The notes: generated by a model not told the origin, from the sequence alone. A DNA stretch of 64,000 nucleotides from Defluviitaleaceae bacterium (GCA_009781755.1 WQVD01000005.1:1-64000), one strand, 5' to 3'. Positions 1 through 8,563 are shown, numbered from the stretch's first letter. A program made the numbers and translations.

Positions 1-1
1 A

Positions 2-343
2 CGTCTGCTGGCGCGCAAACGCCCCGATGATAACTTAAATATTGTATACAAACGCCACCAAGATCATATGCTGCTGCATCCCATTGTTATGGAAGAAGTG
101 AAAACTAGACCCGACCTCTTCGATGTCATTACGCTGGACGGCAACCTAAGCGCCGAGGTCGTGTTCAGTAATTTCCTATTGGACGTATTGCGCCTAGTGG
201 ATATGCTGTACTTCTACGACATGACCGATGTAGACACCATCTTTGCCGTCAACAACGACGAAACTTCCGTCAACCCCGCCATCAACCGTTGGATTTGCGG
301 CTTCCTGCGCAGCATCCAGAAGAAGTTGTACGAGCGCACGTAA
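2..343 (+). CDS. C-terminal part of an unrecognised protein (5' end outside window)
   Basis: An open frame runs in from the left edge and stops at TAA 341-343, giving about 113 residues of an acidic, hydrophobic, probably cytoplasmic protein. The first ATG in frame is at 68, but coding-like sequence continues upstream of it (residues RLLARKRPDDN), so the true start is probably outside the window. I see no signal peptide, membrane segment or motif that I can assign. A strong hairpin terminator follows about 30 bases after the stop, so this is the last gene of a rightward transcript. Function is unknown. Confidence 0.6.
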   Translation, partial: RLLARKRPDDNLNIVYKRHQDHMLLHPIVMEEVKTRPDLFDVITLDGNLSAEVVFSNFLLDVLRLVDMLYFYDMTDVDTIFAVNNDETSVNPAINRWICGFLRSIQKKLYERT

Positions 344-371
344 TGGTATTTTAATCAGTTTCTTCAATTGA

Positions 372-409
372 AGAGTCGCGACCCTTGTCCGAGGGGCGAC
401 TCTTTTTTT
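372..409 (+). terminator. Rho-independent terminator
   Basis: The 8-bp stem AGAGTCGC/GCGACTCT (372-379 with 396-403) is followed by a run of T. It ends the partial gene at the left edge. Confidence 0.85.
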
Positions 410-735
410 ATGTTTCATTGAATGCCTACCGGCGAAGAAAGATGAGAACACTTGTCATTGTACATATTGCACATAAACCGAACGTAATTTTTGCATATTA
501 TTTACGCAGACTCTTAGAAACGCGTTAAACCCCCATGCTATACTCCGTCCAAGTCATCGGCGTATCCTAGACATCCGCACATGTACACACGGCTCTCCCG
601 ACAAACGTATGCAAACGTCCCTGCGTGCATCCCGTAACTCACATGCTTAAGGATCGAATCGTTACCACCGGACTACAGACTCACAAAAACCTCTGGCCAG
701 AGAGAGTCAACAACAGGAAGTACTATAATGGGCTG

Positions 736-927
736 CCCGCCTGAATCATTGCAACAAACATAAAATTTAATAAAAAGCCGGCAACTACGAATTCATCGCA
801 ATCACTGGCAATGCTTCACAGTTGCCACCGGCAAGAGAAACAAATGAACCATCCGCGTACCTCAAGCCATGAGGTTACGCTTATCAACCATGCTCATGCA
901 GGTGAATACTTGCATGGGCCTTTTTTA
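736..927 (+). ncRNA. Candidate structured small RNA of about 190 nt
   Basis: The gap 344-1001 has no credible gene. A perfect TATAAT lies at 724-729 (the -35 is poor), and a hairpin plus T-run terminator ends at about 927. Between them I see two further helices. GCCGGCAACT (776-785) pairs with AGTTGCCACCGGC with a small bulge. GCGTACCTC pairs with GAGGTTACGC around 855-880 with one bulged base. No ORF with a ribosome binding site lies inside, and the next gene downstream is on the other strand, so this is not a 5' leader. Length and layout would suit a free-standing RNA such as the raiA-motif or 6S class, but I cannot assign the family by eye. Bases 410-720 hold only a short hairpin around CTCTGGCCAGAG (about 692-703). 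Confidence 0.35.
892..927 (+). terminator. Terminator of the candidate small RNA
   Basis: GCTCATGCA (892-900) pairs with TGCATGGGC (911-919), followed by a run of T at 921-926. No rightward gene precedes it except the candidate RNA. Confidence 0.65.
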
Positions 928-939
928 TTTGTCAATGCA

Positions 940-979
940 AATCGGGGGTTGCCTCATGCAAATGAAGCAACCCCCGATT
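940..979 (-). terminator. Hairpin at the end of the surface-protein operon
   Basis: A perfect 13-bp stem, AATCGGGGGTTGC (940-952) with GCAACCCCCGATT (967-979), lies 22 bases beyond the stop of the leftward AbrB-like gene. The T-run in that direction is poor, so it may act as a terminator or as a 3' stabilising hairpin. Confidence 0.55.
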
Positions 980-1001
980 ATTCTACTTCTTTAATTATTG
1001 T

Positions 1002-1196
1002 TTAACCTACGGCGGTGTTGGTGTCTAGCACCGGCGACTTGCGCAGGTTGGCTACGTTTAGTTTTTGCACGATGATTTCACCGTTTTCGTTTTGCAGGAA
1101 GACGATTTTGTCCTCGGCTTTGACGTTTAGCATGCGGCGGATTTCTGCGGGTACGGTGATTTGTCCGTTGGTGGACATTTTGGCTAGGTTCATCAT
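1002..1196 (-). CDS. AbrB/MazE/SpoVT-type swapped-hairpin DNA-binding protein
   Basis: This 64-residue protein consists almost wholly of a SpoVT/AbrB-like domain. The typical run of STNGQITVPAEIRRML near residues 8-23 is followed by the second half-barrel (DKIVFLQNENGEIIVQK). Such proteins dimerise and bind DNA as transition-state regulators or antitoxins. The start ATGATG overlaps the stop of the upstream surface-protein gene by 4 bases and has the ribosome binding site GGAGGTAAC, so it is translated from the same mRNA. No toxin gene is adjacent, so regulation of the surface-protein operon is more likely than a toxin-antitoxin role, but that is inference. Confidence 0.85.
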   Translation of the reverse strand: MMNLAKMSTNGQITVPAEIRRMLNVKAEDKIVFLQNENGEIIVQKLNVANLRKSPVLDTNTAVG

Positions 1197-4100
1197 AGGT
1201 TACCTCCGCGTTTGCGTTTTTTGGCTCTCATGTAGGTTAGGGTGCCCAGGCTGGCGGAGAGGGCGACAAAGAGGGCGGAAGCCAGCCACAAGATGTTGTC
1301 CATGATACCCGTTTGGGGCAGTGCGCCTATGGTTATAGCGCCGCGGGGTACGCCTTGGTTGTCGAGTTCAAAGTAACCGGTGCCGATGCCGTTGGGTACA
1401 TGGTTGCCGGTGCCCGGCGGGCCGAAGGGTGGGGTGACGTTGGGGGTGTTGGTGGTACCGGTGTTTGTGGGATTGGATGCGGTGGGTGCGGCGTGGGGTG
1501 GCGTGGTGGTGGCAAGCGGGAATGTTTGGATGGTGCCGCCGGGGGTTGTTGTTGAAGTGGTGCCGCTGCCGCCGGGGGTCGTTGTTGCAACGGGCGGTGT
1601 GGTGGGTGTCACGACGATAGGCCGGTAAGGGCTATAACCGTCATATTGGATATTGTCAAAGCTGAATACAAAGTTATTAACCAGCACATTATTGGGTGCA
1701 TTACCGACCACGAAGGTCAACACAATTTCGCTACCCAAGGCGAAGTCTGCGGGCACGTTGCCAAAGTAGAAACCGATGGCGGTGTAGTGTAGGTTGCCCG
1801 GTTGCGGAAGCGAGAAGCTGTGCGGATTAGCAGCGTTGATGCCGGTTTGCAACACACGCCATTGGGTTTCGCCTGCACGCATATAGCGGATTTCGTAGGT
1901 TACACCCGCGCCGTTGGTGAAGGCCGGTAACAAACCGGATCGGAAGTTAAGACCCACGCCGGGTATGTCAACAATGGTGAAGTTGGCAACTTCCGTACCC
2001 GTGGAGTTTTGGAAACCGTTCAACGTCCAGTTAATGGTTTCGCCGACGACTGCCGTCATGCGATCGGGTGTTTTAATTAATTGCGCCGGAGCGGTGGTTG
2101 CCGCTGCGGTTGTTTGTTGTGTTGTGGTTTGCCGTGTTGTTGTTTGTTGTGCTGTCGTTTGCTGCGCGGTTGTTTGTTGCGCGGTTGTTTGTTGTGTCGT
2201 TGTTTGCTGCGTGGTTGTTTGTTGTGCTGTCGTTTGCTGCGCCGTTGTTTGTTGCGCTGTCGTTTGCTGCGTGGTTGTTTGTTGTGCTGTCGTTTGCTGC
2301 GCCGTTGTTTGTTGCGCTGTCGTTTGCTGCGCCGTTGTTTGTTGCGCTGTCGTTTGCTGCGCCGTTGTTTGTTGCACTGTCGTTTCCGCCGGGGTCGTTT
2401 CCGCCGGGGTCGTTTCCGCCGGGGTCGTTTCCGCCGGGGTGGTGGTTGCGGGTACGTAGGTATACGTGTTGGTGAAGATCGAATCCCAATTGGCTACGGT
2501 TGCTGCCAGCGGATTGCCGGCCACATTAACGGTTACGATGCGCTCGACGGTATCGTTGTTCCAATTGGGGTTGGTTGCGTCATATACCGTTTCAGCGATG
2601 CTGAAGAAGTGTGTGCCTGCGAGCAGATTGTCGATGACGAAGTGGAAATTATAATCACCCGCGCCAGTGGTTATACGCGATACCGTTTGGATGATGGGTG
2701 TACCGTCAAAATAATCGCCTGCGGCATTGGCCACTTGTCTTAGCGTGAAGCCGAAGGTGAAATTGGGTGCATTTGCGCCTTCTACGCGTTTGATGGCGTT
2801 GATGGCGACAGGAACAGCCGAATTCGGTTGCCACAGGGCAATGTACGACACATTGGCTGCAGGCATGGCGAAGATGTAGACGTTGGTTGTCACCAAGTTG
2901 GCAGCGGGGATGTTGTTGAAATCCGCCGGGGGGGTCGTGCCACGGTACCAACCGATGAAGGTGTAGCCCGCTACCGTACCGGCAGTGAGGGTTACACCCC
3001 TGCCGGATTGTGCGTTGTGTGTGCTCACTACGGGGGTCAAGGGCGTGGTAGTTACGCCACCCAATACGCCCGTTTGGCCGACGTGGGCCAAGCCAAAAGG
3101 GCTGTTGGCCACAGTTAAATTATATATATTGGCTGCATATATACCGAATACGGTGATGTTACCCATGGTCATCAAAGTAGTTTCGTCGAACCAGCCGCCT
3201 ACGGTATCAACATTTGCGTTGGCATCGGTATTCCAACCGATGAACGTATAGTTGGGGCGGTTCACTTGTGTGGGATCGGGGAAGTTGGGGTTGGTGATGC
3301 CACCCACAGTTGCGCCGTTGGCGGTGCGGTTTTGCACGATATTAATAGGGGATGGCGGCTGATTCATGCCGCCGAAGGAAGCCCCCGCACCATTCAAGTC
3401 AAACGTGACACGTCCGGCGAACATGGCATGTAAATCCAGCGTACCCGTATCCAGCCCGTAGATGGGGGTGGAATGCAAGTATATATTGCCCATGCCCGCA
3501 CCCGTGGCATCCGTATTCCAACTGTGGAACGTCCAATCCTGCTTGAATACATGGTTGATATTCACTGTGTCGCTGGCGGGGCGGCCCGCTACTTGCGCGG
3601 GTGCCGTTACCATACTAGGATCAAATACACCTGTGCCGGGGTGGAAAACAACGTCCACGTTCCAAATGGCGTGAAGCATAAAGAATTGCGCCACAGGGGT
3701 AGATGCATCAAATATTAAGCCACCAATGCCACTGGGTGATGTATTCCAATGACGGAAAGTACGGCCCGGCCATGTGGGGTTGGGCGGCATTACGATGCCT
3801 TGTTGAGTCAAGTTTTGTGGGGGGCTCAACACTTGTACGTCCTCTAGCCTGCCATTGTTGTTAGCCGCTAGCCAGGCTACACCGTTAGGGTGCGTTGCTG
3901 CGCCACCCAAGTTAAAAACAATTGCGTCTGCCCAATGGGCGTATACTTGCATGTTTTCATGCACGATGGTTTGCGCGGTGAAGCGGTTTTCATCGTTACG
4001 CTCCGTGGGGTGCGTGTACCAACCCAAAAATACGAAGCCTTCCAATTGGAATGCACCCCAATTGGCTGCAGGGTCACAAGGGAGGATGTGCTGCCTTGCC

Positions 4101-6490
4101 ATTTGTGCCGCAGAAATCAAAACAACATTGTTGTATGGCGCGCCGTTACGATGAATGGTGCCCATTTGTGTATTTGGATTACTACCCACGCCAAACATCA
4201 ACTCTGCAATGTTATTACTTTCAATGCTTTGTCCGGCAATTACTTGTCTAACCATTTGACTATTGCTGGCGTTGCTGAAGCTGTCGTGATTGTTGTTAAA
4301 TGTAACCACGCCCGTCCATGTGGCGTATACCGTCCTAGGGCCGGTAACAACCGTACTGCGGCCAAAGGTATACCCAGTGCCATCCGGTTCGGAATTCCAT
4401 GCCGCATGATGCGTGGTTGAGTTTCCGCTTTGCCCATGAGCGGTTAATCCGGATACCCCTTGAGAAAAACGTAATGGCACTTGGTTGGCACGTGCTCCGC
4501 TGGGCGCGCCAGACAGGCTTCCGACATTGAAAGTATCGCCACTGTTACCAGCGGTATCACGACGGATTTGACCCGCCGTCAATTGACTGTATCCAACGGG
4601 AAAATTAATCGTTGTAACTGCACCTTGACCGTTGCGGTCAAAAGTCACCGGCACGTTGGGTACCCAACGTGCATACACCGTTAGGGTTGGGTTAAGCAGT
4701 ACACCTTCATCTGATAGCAAGGGTGAATCGGCTTGGATGGGATTGCGCCCATCGGTAGGCCATGGTAAAGCGGGCGGATTTTCATAAAAAACGATGGTTG
4801 CGTTATTTAATCGGTTACCGATGCCTTCGTTGGTGACCGGGTCAATTGCTTGATACCAACCCAAAAATACATAACCAGCCCTAACCGGCACAGACGGCCA
4901 TGCAACCGCATTAGGTGCCGGACGCAACGAAACGATTACGCTATTGCCATCGGGGATGGTTACAATACGGTTGGCGGTGGTGCCCCCGTTGGAATCGAAT
5001 ATAATTTCTACCGATTCGGGAATAGGTGTCCACATAGCGCGGAAAGTAATGTTTTGCGTCATGGGCCAATCGGCGACTTCATCGTGTGTTAATCCCGACT
5101 GAACAACGGAGCCGCCAACAATCGCATCCCAACCATTAAACACGTGGCCGTTTCTGCGGGGGATAGGCACATTACCGTTGTGGTATTGTGTTTCATCATT
5201 AACAACGTTTTGCGGTGCACCGCCAAGGTTGGTTGCGTTTCGGCCATGTGTGCGTATAGTTTGCCCCGTTAGTGGCGTGCCGTCTGTATCAAAGATTCGT
5301 ACATCTCTGCCGCGGCGTGCGCTTCGGCTGGCGTTGGTTCCTCCGGTTGCGGGGGGCAAAATATCCGGGTTTCGCCAATCGCCGCCGTTGGGTTCGAACA
5401 CGGCGCGGAATACCCAATGCGCATATACGGTCATATCTTCAAGAACAACGGTATTTGCCCGGTCACGCGGTTCGTTGTAACCGGACATCGCATGCAATGT
5501 TGCGCGACCTGGTGGTGAAAAACGTGTTCCCATACCGAATGGTTCTGTCCACCAGCCTTGTAATGTAGCATTTGCTAGATTTGCACGGGGAGCGGCACGT
5601 TGGTATAAAAATTCATGATTAAGATAATGCGGATTTAACCATGAATTTGCGATGGATAATCCGGGAATCGCAAAACGGTAATTGTTATGCCCCGAATGCC
5701 AAGCACCCGGTTCAGGCCTGAAGGTAACCGTCACGGCACCAATCGGCGTCCAAATCGCCACCAAGAAAATCGTACCGGTTATTACGCTGTCGCCATCTAT
5801 GATTACATTGCCGATGGACGTGCGCCATCCGTTAAATTCATATCCAGGGTGAATGCCCTCCGGCGGGTCGTTGGGCCATGCTACACCCGCCAACCCATTG
5901 ATGGTGGTGCTGCCTGCTTCGGGTACGTAAATATCGCGGTGCCCCCAGTTATTGGGGTTGCCGGGGTCGGTACTTATATCGCCGATGCCGGTTAATGCCG
6001 CTATTACGCTGGCGGGTACCGAACCCGCGCTGAACGTGATGCGCCAGCCCCATTGGGCGTACACGATTTTATTTCCGTATATGGGCGTGTTTGCGTCAAA
6101 CACATCGCCCGAGCCGTCGGGTTCGGTGTTCCATGACATGAATACATGCAGGTCGGTACGTTCGGGCTGCAAGGGCATGCCCTCGCCCAGTACATCACCC
6201 GCATTGATGGGTACTGTTTCGCTACCCACTATTATAGAGTCACGGAAGTGATGCCCCGGCTCCGTAATGGCGTTGATGTGGTTGTTATCAAAATCAACCC
6301 TGAAACCATCGCCGAACGGCACGACCCCCATTGCAGGGGGTGATGTCACACTTGCATCGTTAAAATCGGCGAGGGGGGTGAGGGAGTTTTGTGGGTCGTC
6401 ATAACCCAACGCAAAGTATCCCAGTGTTGCTGTAAACAGGACAAATGCCATTATTAAGGCAATTTTCCGTTTTGTACTCAGTTTCTTCAT
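1193..6490 (-). CDS. Giant LPQTG-anchored surface protein with InlB-type repeats
   Basis: The 1765-residue precursor starts with a signal peptide (KK-rich, then a hydrophobic stretch to about residue 29). About eleven Listeria-Bacteroides (InlB B-repeat/Flg_new) modules follow, each ending in a W-x-x-x-P-D-G...YAxW-like unit, up to about residue 1240. Next is a pilin-like isopeptide module (about 1245-1345, resembling Spy0128/FctA) ending in FTNTYTY. A low-complexity stalk of PAETT and AQQTT units covers about 1349-1465, and a further beta-sandwich reaches about 1640. The C-terminus has LPQTG at 1724-1728, a membrane helix and the tail KKRKRGG, a sortase A-type signal. The ribosome binding site is AAGGAGGAAG. 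The gene lies directly downstream of an ECF sigma gene, which probably controls it. It is likely an adhesin or a binding stalk on the cell wall; the ligand is unknown. Confidence 0.92.
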   Translation of the reverse strand: MKKLSTKRKIALIMAFVLFTATLGYFALGYDDPQNSLTPLADFNDASVTSPPAMGVVPFGDGFRVDFDNNHINAITEPGHHFRDSIIVGSETVPINAGDVLGEGMPLQPERTDLHVFMSWNTEPDGSGDVFDANTPIYGNKIVYAQWGWRITFSAGSVPASVIAALTGIGDISTDPGNPNNWGHRDIYVPEAGSTTINGLAGVAWPNDPPEGIHPGYEFNGWRTSIGNVIIDGDSVITGTIFLVAIWTPIGAVTVTFRPEPGAWHSGHNNYRFAIPGLSIANSWLNPHYLNHEFLYQRAAPRANLANATLQGWWTEPFGMGTRFSPPGRATLHAMSGYNEPRDRANTVVLEDMTVYAHWVFRAVFEPNGGDWRNPDILPPATGGTNASRSARRGRDVRIFDTDGTPLTGQTIRTHGRNATNLGGAPQNVVNDETQYHNGNVPIPRRNGHVFNGWDAIVGGSVVQSGLTHDEVADWPMTQNITFRAMWTPIPESVEIIFDSNGGTTANRIVTIPDGNSVIVSLRPAPNAVAWPSVPVRAGYVFLGWYQAIDPVTNEGIGNRLNNATIVFYENPPALPWPTDGRNPIQADSPLLSDEGVLLNPTLTVYARWVPNVPVTFDRNGQGAVTTINFPVGYSQLTAGQIRRDTAGNSGDTFNVGSLSGAPSGARANQVPLRFSQGVSGLTAHGQSGNSTTHHAAWNSEPDGTGYTFGRSTVVTGPRTVYATWTGVVTFNNNHDSFSNASNSQMVRQVIAGQSIESNNIAELMFGVGSNPNTQMGTIHRNGAPYNNVVLISAAQMARQHILPCDPAANWGAFQLEGFVFLGWYTHPTERNDENRFTAQTIVHENMQVYAHWADAIVFNLGGAATHPNGVAWLAANNNGRLEDVQVLSPPQNLTQQGIVMPPNPTWPGRTFRHWNTSPSGIGGLIFDASTPVAQFFMLHAIWNVDVVFHPGTGVFDPSMVTAPAQVAGRPASDTVNINHVFKQDWTFHSWNTDATGAGMGNIYLHSTPIYGLDTGTLDLHAMFAGRVTFDLNGAGASFGGMNQPPSPINIVQNRTANGATVGGITNPNFPDPTQVNRPNYTFIGWNTDANANVDTVGGWFDETTLMTMGNITVFGIYAANIYNLTVANSPFGLAHVGQTGVLGGVTTTPLTPVVSTHNAQSGRGVTLTAGTVAGYTFIGWYRGTTPPADFNNIPAANLVTTNVYIFAMPAANVSYIALWQPNSAVPVAINAIKRVEGANAPNFTFGFTLRQVANAAGDYFDGTPIIQTVSRITTGAGDYNFHFVIDNLLAGTHFFSIAETVYDATNPNWNNDTVERIVTVNVAGNPLAATVANWDSIFTNTYTYVPATTTPAETTPAETTPAETTPAETTVQQTTAQQTTAQQTTAQQTTAQQTTAQQTTAQQTTTQQTTAQQTTAQQTTAQQTTTQQTTTQQTTAQQTTAQQTTAQQTTTRQTTTQQTTAAATTAPAQLIKTPDRMTAVVGETINWTLNGFQNSTGTEVANFTIVDIPGVGLNFRSGLLPAFTNGAGVTYEIRYMRAGETQWRVLQTGINAANPHSFSLPQPGNLHYTAIGFYFGNVPADFALGSEIVLTFVVGNAPNNVLVNNFVFSFDNIQYDGYSPYRPIVVTPTTPPVATTTPGGSGTTSTTTPGGTIQTFPLATTTPPHAAPTASNPTNTGTTNTPNVTPPFGPPGTGNHVPNGIGTGYFELDNQGVPRGAITIGALPQTGIMDNILWLASALFVALSASLGTLTYMRAKKRKRGGNL
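2098..2446 (-). repeat. In-frame tandem repeat encoding the (T)TAQQ/PAETT stalk
   Basis: Near-identical 15-base units, read on the minus strand as ACA-ACG/A-GCx-CAA-CAA, encode about 20 copies of QQTTA. Four longer-conserved PAETT units precede them. The repeat stays in frame and is rich in Thr/Gln, a typical wall-spanning O-glycosylated or extended stalk. Its DNA similarity makes it a likely site of copy-number variation and of assembly collapse. Confidence 0.9.
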
Positions 6491-6532
6491 TCTTACTTCC
6501 TCCTTATATATGTAGCTTCATAAAAGCCAAGG

Positions 6533-8005
6533 TTAAAGGTATTCCATGAAAAGCAGGCGTTGCATTACATCTGTGGGTGCTTGCCCGGCGGGGAAAAGGT
6601 CAAACCGCATGTGCCAGCCCATTCCATCTGCTTGCACCCCCGTACCCACCAAGATATCGCCACTGCCATCGTCCAATACATAAAATTGAAATGTCGTGCC
6701 CGATCGGGTTTGCATGACCGCTTTGTCGGCAAAACCGTAGTAAGTGATGATGCGTGCAACGTCCGCAGGCGTGGTGGCAACGGCCAAGCTTGCAAGGATG
6801 GCTTGTGTCCGGTCGGCGGGGGGTGGTTGGGTTTCTGGGGGCTCGGTGGGGGGCGGTTCGGTTATGGGGGGTTGGGTTTCGGGTGGTTCGGTTATGGGGG
6901 GTTCAGTAGCGGGCGGCTGGGTTATGTGTGGTTCGGTTATGGGTGGTTCGGTAGCGGGCGGCTGGGTTGCTGCTGGTTCGGTAATCGGTGATTGGGTTAT
7001 AGGTGGCTCGGTTATGGGTGATTCGGTAGGAGCAGGCTCCTCCGATAAGGCTTCAGTACTAGGCGCTGCTGTGGCGGGCGTTGGCGGTTCATCAATGACA
7101 GTGATATGCGGTAAAACAATGGTGGCGGGGGGTTCTGCAGTAGAGTCTTCTGTGGGTGTTGTAACGATTTCATAATAGGGTTGAATTTCTGAGGTTGGAG
7201 CGTCGTCCGTAGATAAATACAGGATAGTTCCGATGACGCCCACACCCACCAAGCAAGCCGCAACAATGCAGCCTTTAATGACAGAACTGACGGAAAGCGT
7301 TGCGGTCGTTGCGGCGGCTGCTGCCGTTGTACTGCCTGCGGTTGCGGGTAAGTAGCTTGCAGCAAATACCTGCTCTTCGACAAAAAACAGCGCACCCAGT
7401 GCCACCAGTACAGCGGGTGCCGCTTTTTTGCTTGCAAACTTCTTTTTGCCTTCCAGCCGATTTTTGATGGCTTGGCGAGCGCGGTGCAGGTTGGCACGCA
7501 CGGTGCTGCTGGTGCAGTTATACAAACGGGCAATTTCTTCTGCATTCATATTGAAGTAATAATAAAGGTAGGTCATTTCGCGCTGAACTTTGGATAATGA
7601 GTTGATAATTTGTAATAATTCGTCTTGACGTTCTTTGTTACGAAGCGATTCTTCGGGTAGGAAATCTTCATCTGCGTCGGGGATATCCATCATGTCTTCA
7701 TCCAACGAGAACAAAACAAAGGATTGCTGTTGCCGTTGTGACTTGCGCTTGCGGAAACATTCGTGGATAGCAATTTTTTTTAAGTAAGCAAGCAGGGTAT
7801 CGCCGCGTAGGTCGCGCGGTTTTTTGAAGGCGATGACAAAGATGTCTTGCATCACTTCTTCCGCGTCTTCTTTGTTATCGCAAAATTTTTGGCATAAGAA
7901 AGCCAAGGGCGTAGCGCAACGCTTGTAGATAACATCAAAAGCGGATGCGTCACCCTCGTTGTAACGCGCGATTAAATTATTAAAGTCATTGCTTATCGAT
8001 TTGAT
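6533..8005 (-). CDS. Membrane-anchored ECF-type sigma factor with outer Pro/Thr-rich domain
   Basis: The N-terminal 190 residues form an ECF sigma factor. Region 2 contains DNKEDAEEVMQDIFV, and region 4 (about 130-187) contains NAEEIARLYNCTSSTVRANLHRARQ. Two hydrophobic stretches follow (about 195-220 and 241-264). Then come a long extracellular-type linker of PPITEP/PPATEP units (about 300-400) and a small C-terminal domain of about 85 residues. A sigma factor on the same chain as a membrane helix and outer domain suggests a built-in sensor or anti-sigma. No ATG, GTG, TTG or CTG exists between the preceding in-frame TAG (8015-8017) and a TTG at 7906, which would cut away half of region 2. 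I therefore place the start at ATC 8005, which has the ribosome binding site GAGGTG four bases upstream. Downstream are the surface-protein and AbrB genes. Confidence 0.75.
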   Translation of the reverse strand: MKSISNDFNNLIARYNEGDASAFDVIYKRCATPLAFLCQKFCDNKEDAEEVMQDIFVIAFKKPRDLRGDTLLAYLKKIAIHECFRKRKSQRQQQSFVLFSLDEDMMDIPDADEDFLPEESLRNKERQDELLQIINSLSKVQREMTYLYYYFNMNAEEIARLYNCTSSTVRANLHRARQAIKNRLEGKKKFASKKAAPAVLVALGALFFVEEQVFAASYLPATAGSTTAAAAATTATLSVSSVIKGCIVAACLVGVGVIGTILYLSTDDAPTSEIQPYYEIVTTPTEDSTAEPPATIVLPHITVIDEPPTPATAAPSTEALSEEPAPTESPITEPPITQSPITEPAATQPPATEPPITEPHITQPPATEPPITEPPETQPPITEPPPTEPPETQPPPADRTQAILASLAVATTPADVARIITYYGFADKAVMQTRSGTTFQFYVLDDGSGDILVGTGVQADGMGWHMRFDLFPAGQAPTDVMQRLLFMEYL

Positions 8006-8014
8006 GGCACACCT

Positions 8015-8311
8015 CTATGTAAGTATCGCTTTTATGCTGATTTCATCGTTACTGTCGTGGGGCAATACTTTTTTGAACAATTCCAGCAAATTTATGATCC
8101 GTGCGCTATATAGCCCCAACACACTGATTACGTGCGGCTCGGTCATTTCCAACAACCACGCAATGCCTTGAACAGGAACAGACAAGTAACAGTAGTAATA
8201 AATGACTTGCCGTTCTTCAAATCCAAATTCATCCACCGCGTGTGCCAAGATGCGCTTGGCATGGTTGTTGGCGATAAATGACCGCGGTATATCGGGCATT
8301 TTTATTTCCAA
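8015..8311 (-). CDS. Small sigma-70 region-4-like HTH protein
   Basis: A protein of about 98 residues resembling region 4 of a sigma-70 factor without region 2. It has an FEERQVIYYYCYL helix, then a helix-turn-helix-like stretch (VQGIAWLLEMTEPHVISVL). The start is uncertain. TTG 8311 has GAGGGTG seven bases upstream, and ATG 8299 is a weaker choice. It stops at TAG 8015-8017, in the same frame as the ECF sigma gene that follows, so the two are translationally coupled or joined by readthrough. It could be a partner or regulator of that sigma factor, as in split sigma systems such as SigO/RsoA, but this is inference. Confidence 0.6.
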   Translation of the reverse strand: MEIKMPDIPRSFIANNHAKRILAHAVDEFGFEERQVIYYYCYLSVPVQGIAWLLEMTEPHVISVLGLYSARIINLLELFKKVLPHDSNDEISIKAILT

Positions 8312-8400
8312 TTGCCAGCACCCTCTTTGTACGGTTTGTTCCCAGCGAAAAGGGCTTACACCTATTAATAGGGTCAAAATTCAAAAAGCGCACTAATTTT

Positions 8401-8420
8401 TTGAAAAATATTTTTTTCAA
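8401..8420. promoter_or_regulatory. AT-rich dyad upstream of the sigma/surface-protein operon
   Basis: TTGAAAAA (8401-8408) is mirrored by TTTTTCAA (8413-8420). It lies about 90 bases upstream of the sigma-region-4-like gene, in the expected promoter region. It could be an operator, possibly for the AbrB-like protein of the same operon. No clear -35/-10 pair was found here. Confidence 0.3.
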
Positions 8421-8511
8421 GTTTTCTATGTGGCAACCGTCGCATTATCAATACTCCTCACATACCATGTACGTAAGGTTTCTTATGTTTAGCATTTAAT
8501 TTTTGCAAATA

Positions 8512-8541
8512 AAAAATCGCCGATGGGTTTCGGCGATTTTT
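8512..8541 (-). terminator. Terminator after fusA (bidirectional)
   Basis: The stem AAAATCGCCGA/TCGGCGATTTT (8513-8523 with 8530-8540) has A/T runs on both sides. It closes the leftward str operon. Confidence 0.85.
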
Positions 8542-8563
8542 ATTTTATATCTTGGTAAATTGC

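Noticed and set aside
811-1005. A 64-codon rightward ORF in the gap before the AbrB gene.
   Set aside because: It spans two hairpins, has no ribosome binding site and has an odd composition. The region is better explained as RNA and terminators.
2098-2400. The 15-base repeats as a CRISPR array.
   Set aside because: Units are contiguous with no unique spacers and stay in frame within a protein gene.
2073-2743. Several long ORFs on both strands across the surface-protein repeat (Cys/Leu/Arg- or Val/Cys-rich).
   Set aside because: They are frame shadows of the 15-base repeat in the LPQTG gene; amino-acid composition is implausible.
8015-8017. The in-frame TAG between the small HTH gene and the sigma gene as a pyrrolysine codon, suggested by the corrinoid genes in the window.
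   Set aside because: No pylT, pylS or MttB-type TAG gene is seen, the corrinoid genes have ordinary stops, and a ribosome binding site with ATC start follows the TAG. Coupling or rare initiation explains it better.
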